Under the pieces are notes generated by a model. That model was not told the origin of the DNA. It saw only the letters and a list, made by a program, of their open reading frames with translations, and ran no database searches. From Tomocerus qinae (taxonomy: Eukaryota > Arthropoda > Collembola > Entomobryomorpha > Tomoceridae), in NCBI GenBank assembly GCA_020055645.1, contig CM034546.1, forward strand, positions 90,768,001-90,832,000: a DNA stretch of 64,000 nt, written 5' to 3'. Positions 59,298 through 64,000 of this stretch are shown here, in pieces (position 1 is the first letter of the stretch; every line of letters starts with the position of its first letter). The position numbers and the translations under genes were made by a program.

Positions 59298-60281
59298 TCA
59301 CTTGTTATCTAAAACTGATTTTCTAGATAAATTTGCAACTCTCTCGTCGACGGCTTGTAACTGATCCTCATAAAAAATTCCTTCAATATCATTTGACGGA
59401 GTGGCCATATCCCGAACATTATATGTCACTGGTTTTGTTTGAAGCACTTTACTTACTATAAACACTTCTTGCGTCCAATTAAACGTGTAGGATTTCATAA
59501 ATAGTCTCTTAACCGTTGACAATCGAACATATTGCCCAACTTTTAGTTTAGGCTTGGCATATTTCTCTTTTGACCGTTTTTCAAAAACGTTATTCCAGAC
59601 CACACTTGCATTATCTTCTAGATATACTTCATTAGGAGTCATGCCAATCCCATGGTGAAATGAATTATTATAACTGTTTACGACTCCATTTAAGACATCA
59701 ATCCATTTATTGTTTTTTCTATGAGTAAAAATACGTTGTAAACGATATTTTATGGTTCTATTTACACGTTCAACATTTGCAGCTTTCATCTCACTATTAG
59801 TACTATAAAGTTTTATGTTTTTCGTCTTTAAAAACTGTTCCATTTGCTTGTTCCAAAATTCCCCTCCCAAATCCGCAAATAATTGACGTGTTGACCTTAG
59901 TTCCTTGTTTCTTTTGAAAATAGTTTTCAAAGCCTCGAGCGTCGATGCCCCCGTTTTATTTTTCAACGGTTCGGCATACAGTTTTCTGGAAAATGCGTCC
60001 ATAACCATTAGAATCCATTTAAATGATTTATTCTCAGAGCTATATGCCGAGTAATCCACTAAATCCATGGCTAATAAGTCGCCCACAAAATTAACTTGAA
60101 TATGTCGTCTCTGTTTAATTATTTTTTTCGCTGGTCTATGCAAACTATACGCATCCAACAAATTTAATTCTTTTTCCACAAGTCTTTTATTTTTAAAAAC
60201 TGTATTTTTTACAAATGTATCCACGCCCCCAAAGCTACCAGGGAGATTGGTTTTCACATATCGCGCTTTAACAGTCGCCAT
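59298..60281 (-). CDS. INT: Polinton retrovirus-type integrase (rve/DDE)
   Basis: 327 aa. Inserts the element DNA into the host chromosome in the nucleus. The N-terminus has the Polinton-specific LLDAYSLHRPAKK block before the catalytic core. The core acids are Asp73 (AMDLVDYS), Asp137 (LFADLGGEFWN) and Glu171 (KAANVERVNRTIK), with 33 residues between the last two by my count. NSYNNSFHHGIGMTPNEV closes the core. An SH3-like region follows (LKVGQYVRLS...YTFNWTQEVFIVSKV...GIFYEDQLQAV). The protein ends soon after; the chromodomain seen in some Polinton integrases is absent. The start ATG directly abuts the stop of the 586-aa gene (0-bp gap). Intact. Confidence 0.95.
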   Translation of the reverse strand: MATVKARYVKTNLPGSFGGVDTFVKNTVFKNKRLVEKELNLLDAYSLHRPAKKIIKQRRHIQVNFVGDLLAMDLVDYSAYSSENKSFKWILMVMDAFSRKLYAEPLKNKTGASTLEALKTIFKRNKELRSTRQLFADLGGEFWNKQMEQFLKTKNIKLYSTNSEMKAANVERVNRTIKYRLQRIFTHRKNNKWIDVLNGVVNSYNNSFHHGIGMTPNEVYLEDNASVVWNNVFEKRSKEKYAKPKLKVGQYVRLSTVKRLFMKSYTFNWTQEVFIVSKVLQTKPVTYNVRDMATPSNDIEGIFYEDQLQAVDERVANLSRKSVLDNK

Positions 60282-62042
60282 TTATTTGTCTCGTTTTCTG
60301 AATTTTAAAACAGTAATTAGATTTTTCCAGTTTGCCGGTAGCAAAAACTCGTCACATCCAGATGATAGCTTAATTTCAATTTCTTCAATTGTTGACGGTT
60401 GAATAGGAAAATAATACAAAGGTCCATATGCAACGTTGGTCGTCAAAACACTGGCGTCATTTTCCCATTGAATTGTCCTTAAGACACTACTTTTTTTATC
60501 CCCCATCATCATTCCATCACACAAATTGCTAGAAATGTTAATTTGATTTCTACACAAATCACTGGAATAAATTTCATTTAAAGTTTTATTGGCTGCCGTC
60601 AGCCATTGATGATTTTTTATGCTAAAAAGTTGAGAAATTCTCGGAGGAAGCTTGACTTTACATCCATCGGGAATATCTAACAACACTTCACTCTTGTCAT
60701 TTAGCTTAATCCAAGGTTTATTAGAGTGTAGGTCCATAGCCTTGTTTAACGCAGCAACTACCGTTGCACGGTCACGATTGACTGGAAATGGAACTGTAAA
60801 TTCCAAGTCTGAAGTTGTAATCGATTGTATTACATAGCCCTTGTTTATTATACTTTTAAACTCAGCATAAAAAAAGGGGTTCTTCATTAAGGCTACATGT
60901 TTTCCCGCTCGGAATGACACGGTATCCAGCCCAATCAATGTAGCCAAATCCAATGGAATAATCAGTTCTTTATTTACATCATCTGCATAATAATCAACTT
61001 CGGTCTCATAGACGGTATTTTCAAAAAGGCAAATCTCTGCTCGTATATTATGTTCAAGGAATTTAGAATTAACTTGATCGAAAAATGCATCCCAAGTCCC
61101 TGTTTTTGTAAACTCAAATGTTCGTTCTATCCCCCGTTCCTCATCCTTTGCTACAATTTTGTAAAATCCTAATTTACACGATGAAATATCATCCACAAAT
61201 CCATCCGAAACGAAATTTTCCGCTCTATCAGCAGCTGCCAGTAGACCAGTAGGCAATTTTAACTTTTCCACTAGTTCATCATCAAAATACAATAAAGTTT
61301 GTCTCCCCAGGGCAACGTTTAAACTTTGAGGTCGATGCTCCAAGGAAATCACCACAGGTAATCTCTTTTCTGCAAACAGATCGTTGAGGTGTGTAACCAA
61401 GTTTTCAATTGTCGATTCAGTTTTAAAAAACTGTATAGTATTCACCGTTTCACTGCCAAGTGATGGAAAAGGACTCCTGCTGTGTAAAAAATTATATTTT
61501 TTCGAAGGCGTGGCCAACAGTTCATTTAGATTAGCCACATATGGGGAATAATGACGTCCCTTGGAGTACACTCTTGACGGCATTGCAAATATTTTTTGAA
61601 ATTGTTCAGGCAGTTTAAAATATATATCTTCTAAAACGTCAATATAAACTCTTTTTCTAAAATGAGTTTTCATGACCTTAAATCTAGCTGGGATTATCGG
61701 GCTAGTTTTTGACAGTTTATTGTTTATTTCCTCTAGGAAGGTTGGGTAATCCCAAAGTTTATTATGCTTTATTTCTCGAGAGAATGTCGTTTTTTTAATA
61801 ACTTTCAATTTCCTATCATCGTCTTCAAGGAATACTTTATTATTCAAATTAACAAAAATTTCGGCTAATGCCACTTCCCAGCAATCCTTCCCATACTGAT
61901 CGTTTAGTAGCGCGATTTGCTTGGGCAATTCGTTTTTAAACTTTGAAACACAATTTTCAGGATATTTATTTTTACATAGATTAGAATCTAGATGCACGTA
62001 AAATTCTCTGGAATCAGGCACAGAATTATTTTCATTATCCAT
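60282..62042 (-). CDS. 586-aa multi-repeat structural protein, relative of the 570-aa protein
   Basis: The first ATG is at 62042; the frame is open upstream only through a GTG. The N-terminal block EFYVHLDSNLCKNKYPENCVSKFKNELPKQIALL...CWEVALAEIF fits a pattern I associate with large Polinton virion proteins. At least three ~100-residue segments follow, with repeated TFLEEINNKL / NLVTHLNDLF / AFFDQVNSKF helices. Then ALNKAMxxxxNKPWIKLNDKSEV...LPPRISQLFSI matches LNKAFGRSWIKIDGSKCVV...LPDRICDYLGI of the 570-aa protein. The C-terminal region (PLYYFPIQPSTIEEIEIKL...VLKFRK) aligns with that protein's end. Likely a vertex, fibre or minor capsid component. It lies 20 bp after the polymerase stop and directly before the integrase. 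Confidence 0.65.
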   Translation of the reverse strand: MDNENNSVPDSREFYVHLDSNLCKNKYPENCVSKFKNELPKQIALLNDQYGKDCWEVALAEIFVNLNNKVFLEDDDRKLKVIKKTTFSREIKHNKLWDYPTFLEEINNKLSKTSPIIPARFKVMKTHFRKRVYIDVLEDIYFKLPEQFQKIFAMPSRVYSKGRHYSPYVANLNELLATPSKKYNFLHSRSPFPSLGSETVNTIQFFKTESTIENLVTHLNDLFAEKRLPVVISLEHRPQSLNVALGRQTLLYFDDELVEKLKLPTGLLAAADRAENFVSDGFVDDISSCKLGFYKIVAKDEERGIERTFEFTKTGTWDAFFDQVNSKFLEHNIRAEICLFENTVYETEVDYYADDVNKELIIPLDLATLIGLDTVSFRAGKHVALMKNPFFYAEFKSIINKGYVIQSITTSDLEFTVPFPVNRDRATVVAALNKAMDLHSNKPWIKLNDKSEVLLDIPDGCKVKLPPRISQLFSIKNHQWLTAANKTLNEIYSSDLCRNQINISSNLCDGMMMGDKKSSVLRTIQWENDASVLTTNVAYGPLYYFPIQPSTIEEIEIKLSSGCDEFLLPANWKNLITVLKFRKRDK

Positions 62043-62062
62043 CTTGGTTGAAAGTGAAACAC

Positions 62063-64000
62063 TCACTGAATTGAATCCACATCCGTTGCTGTATTTTGAG
62101 CAATTTGTTCCAGTTGCCTTCGTCTGTGCATAGCAATATCTGGATGTCCATAGGGTAACGAAGATATATTGTTTATCATAAATCGTTTTGTATTTATTGG
62201 GGTAAATGCAACTTTCATACCTCTTTTGCTATAAAGTTTAAAATCTTCGCTGCGGATATTGTAGACCGGTAATCTTAAAATTTCGTCGTTTAATACAATT
62301 TTTTCATAGTCCTCGTGTTTTATTTCTTTTAAACTAGACCCAGGTATTCCTCGGCATCGAACTTCATGACCATCATTTTCTGAAGTCTCCAGATCGTGTT
62401 TAAGTATACTGTAGCATTTACTTGCAATCGCACAATGTTTTTTAACGTGTAATACTTCACACTTTAGTAAGCCTGCTTGAGATTTTCTTGAAACATCATA
62501 CAACTCATGGTGTCTTGGAAGATTACTAAAATCAAACATTGAAGATATCTGCTTTAGTTTCCTCATATAACTATTTTCTCTGTCAATTACGGAATAAATA
62601 ATTGAATCAGTGTCTGTGTACAGAATTGTAATGTTTTCTGCCCCAAACGTTGGTATCAAACCGGGAATAGTGCCATCTATGGAACCATAAATTTGGTTAT
62701 ACAATGTCAGCTTGGAATTGAAAAGGGTGATAGTCCCAATAATTTGAGCCTTATCCATTTTGACTGTCATTTTCTGCATTTGAAATATTGAAACGTTGTC
62801 TGAAAGTATGGTCACATCTTTAAAGTTACATTTCGACATCAACTCTTCACACAATGCTCTACTTGTACAGATACGAGTTTCCGATTTTTCCCTAAATTTT
62901 TGCAGGGCTTTTCCAAAACAGGCATTAGGATATAACTTTAAAAGTTTTTTTATAATTTCAGATGATGCGTTTCTTCTAAGTTCGATGTTTAGATTAATGT
63001 AATCAGCCATAAATGCCTCCTGTTTAAACTTTATTCCCCTAACTCTTCGTGTAATTTCTATTCCATGGTGTAGAAAGAATTTTAAAAGACGGTAATAGCA
63101 AACATACTCAGTTTTCGATTCAACCGTTAATAACAACTTTTTTGCAGTTAATACATTTTTAACATCGTTTTTAAATTTTCTTATGTGATGTTTTTGCACT
63201 TCTGACAGCTCTTCAAACTCAACTTTCCTAGTTATTGGTAGAAATGGAAACTGTTCTGTTTTCCTTGCTAGTTCAGGGCTATAATAAAGGTCCAGTTCAA
63301 AAATGTAGCCAACGGGCGAGTCCTCGGGTATTGCCATAATGTCAATTGTTTGAAGCTCTTCGTCCGTCATCCATTCGAATTGAGAGACCCCTAGCGGCTG
63401 CGATAAGCTGTGGGCATATAGACTGTTCAAGTCGGTGTATGTAATATACTTTCTAGGTTCTTCAGGTCTGTAATTCCCACATATTTCATTATTGGCAATC
63501 GCTATGCGATCATTTACGTGAACTATACCACCTTGTATAGACCGTTCAATAAGGTTTACCATTTCAATGTCTTTGATAATTTCTATCTGGACGCCTGTAT
63601 AATTCAACATCGCATTCCAAGAATGAGCTGGCAACGTAAAAAACGAATATGGATTAAGCTTATGAGTTGACATGATCTGTCTCCTGAAATATGTGACAGC
63701 TTCTGCGAGCAATATCACATCAGTTTTCTGATACAATAACAAATAGTCTCGTATTGTTTGACAATTAAACTCGCGCCAAACATCCTGGGCGTGTTGATAT
63801 TCTTCCATTGTGACGCCACTTTGCTTGACGCTAGAATAAAACTGACAGATTTCCGGTAAACTTCTTTCCTCAAGTTTAGAAGGGTGGGATAAGTATTCAT
63901 AAGGAAAAATTCCTTTTCTCGTTAGCAGATTAATTTGATTGTCGCTTATTCCATCAAATGCCGTCCGCAATATATCAAAGGGCATTCCATCTCCCTTCAA
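62063..64000 (-). CDS. PolB: Protein-primed family B DNA polymerase, C-terminal part (gene runs off the window)
   Basis: 645 codons visible; the N-terminus lies beyond the right edge. Replicates the element from terminal-protein primers. Visible in order (fragment numbering): GIFPYEYLSHPSKLEERSLP (30-49); exonuclease motif III YQKTDVILL (90-98); PAHSWNAML (124-132); the SIQGGIVHVNDRIAIANN block linking the exonuclease and polymerase parts; polymerase motif A YTDLNSLY (188-195); motif B KLLKLYPNACFGK (352-364); motif C YTDTDSIIY (461-469) with both catalytic Asp; and a basic block near KHCAIASKCY. The long insertions around motif A and between motifs A and C fit protein-primed enzymes. No internal stop. 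It ends 20 bp before the 586-aa gene. Confidence 0.95.
   Translation of the reverse strand: MKGDGMPFDILRTAFDGISDNQINLLTRKGIFPYEYLSHPSKLEERSLPEICQFYSSVKQSGVTMEEYQHAQDVWREFNCQTIRDYLLLYQKTDVILLAEAVTYFRRQIMSTHKLNPYSFFTLPAHSWNAMLNYTGVQIEIIKDIEMVNLIERSIQGGIVHVNDRIAIANNEICGNYRPEEPRKYITYTDLNSLYAHSLSQPLGVSQFEWMTDEELQTIDIMAIPEDSPVGYIFELDLYYSPELARKTEQFPFLPITRKVEFEELSEVQKHHIRKFKNDVKNVLTAKKLLLTVESKTEYVCYYRLLKFFLHHGIEITRRVRGIKFKQEAFMADYINLNIELRRNASSEIIKKLLKLYPNACFGKALQKFREKSETRICTSRALCEELMSKCNFKDVTILSDNVSIFQMQKMTVKMDKAQIIGTITLFNSKLTLYNQIYGSIDGTIPGLIPTFGAENITILYTDTDSIIYSVIDRENSYMRKLKQISSMFDFSNLPRHHELYDVSRKSQAGLLKCEVLHVKKHCAIASKCYSILKHDLETSENDGHEVRCRGIPGSSLKEIKHEDYEKIVLNDEILRLPVYNIRSEDFKLYSKRGMKVAFTPINTKRFMINNISSLPYGHPDIAMHRRRQLEQIAQNTATDVDSIQ

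Larger units (their letters stand above)
49876..64000. mobile_element. Integrated Polinton/Maverick (adintovirus-like) element, left ~14 kb
   Basis: The interval encodes the diagnostic Polinton set: protein-primed family B DNA polymerase (partial), rve-type integrase, FtsK/HerA-like ATPase, adenain-type protease and double-jelly-roll capsid protein, plus accessory genes. Such elements are 15-25 kb self-synthesising transposons or endogenous viruses with long terminal inverted repeats and 6-bp target duplications. The right part (polymerase N-terminus and right repeat) is beyond the window. The left coordinate is the first obvious structural landmark, a cruciform, and not a proven terminus. 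No recognised gene is interrupted by a stop or frameshift. Confidence 0.9.

Noticed and set aside
62043-62066. Upstream extension of the 586-aa protein to a GTG at 62066
   Set aside because: GTG is an unlikely start in an animal virus; the first ATG is at 62042 and matches the conserved N-terminal block.

Overview
The window is a piece of an animal nuclear genome, most likely an insect. The evidence is an AT-rich background, long stretches without coding sequence, introns with GT...AG borders, and a multi-exon ion-channel gene of the TRPA 'painless' type, a family best known from insects. All calls come from reading the sequence; no database or folding program was run.

Layout. (1) 1-36.5 kb: AT-rich sequence in which I recognise no gene. 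It holds two short non-autonomous DNA-transposon relics (MITE-like, about 22.55-22.73 kb and 27.05-27.25 kb). (2) 36.5-39.6 kb, minus strand: a complete ten-exon TRPA-family cation channel. Every splice phase fits and the coding total is 2067 nt (688 aa). (3) 39.6-49.9 kb: no recognised gene. It contains one well-preserved 241-bp MITE (48211-48451) flanked by a perfect 9-bp direct repeat. (4) About 49.9 kb to the right edge: most of an integrated Polinton/Maverick (adintovirus-like) element, cut by the window end inside its DNA polymerase gene.

The element carries the full Polinton core set: protein-primed family B DNA polymerase (partial), retrovirus-type integrase, FtsK/HerA-like packaging ATPase, adenain-type cysteine protease and double-jelly-roll major capsid protein. 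It also has two related large multi-repeat structural proteins, a Lys-rich core-like protein, a 413-aa protein with an internal duplication, and a three-gene plus-strand cassette of small proteins. At the left end there is a four-exon spliced gene for a Cys-rich single-pass membrane protein. Its first intron contains three tandem 72-bp repeats, each folding into a 19-bp hairpin. No stop or frameshift interrupts any recognised element gene, so the copy looks young and possibly functional.

How the parts fit. Polymerase and integrase would replicate and insert the DNA. The ATPase, protease, capsid protein and core-like protein would build and mature a particle. Genes are packed almost like bacterial operons (gaps of 0-21 bp, short overlaps) on alternating strands. 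A divergent promoter with mirror-image TATA boxes and five iterated motifs separates the 413-aa gene from the plus-strand cassette. Convergent gene ends are marked by facing poly(A) signals and, in one case, by a TGATCA-rich minisatellite.
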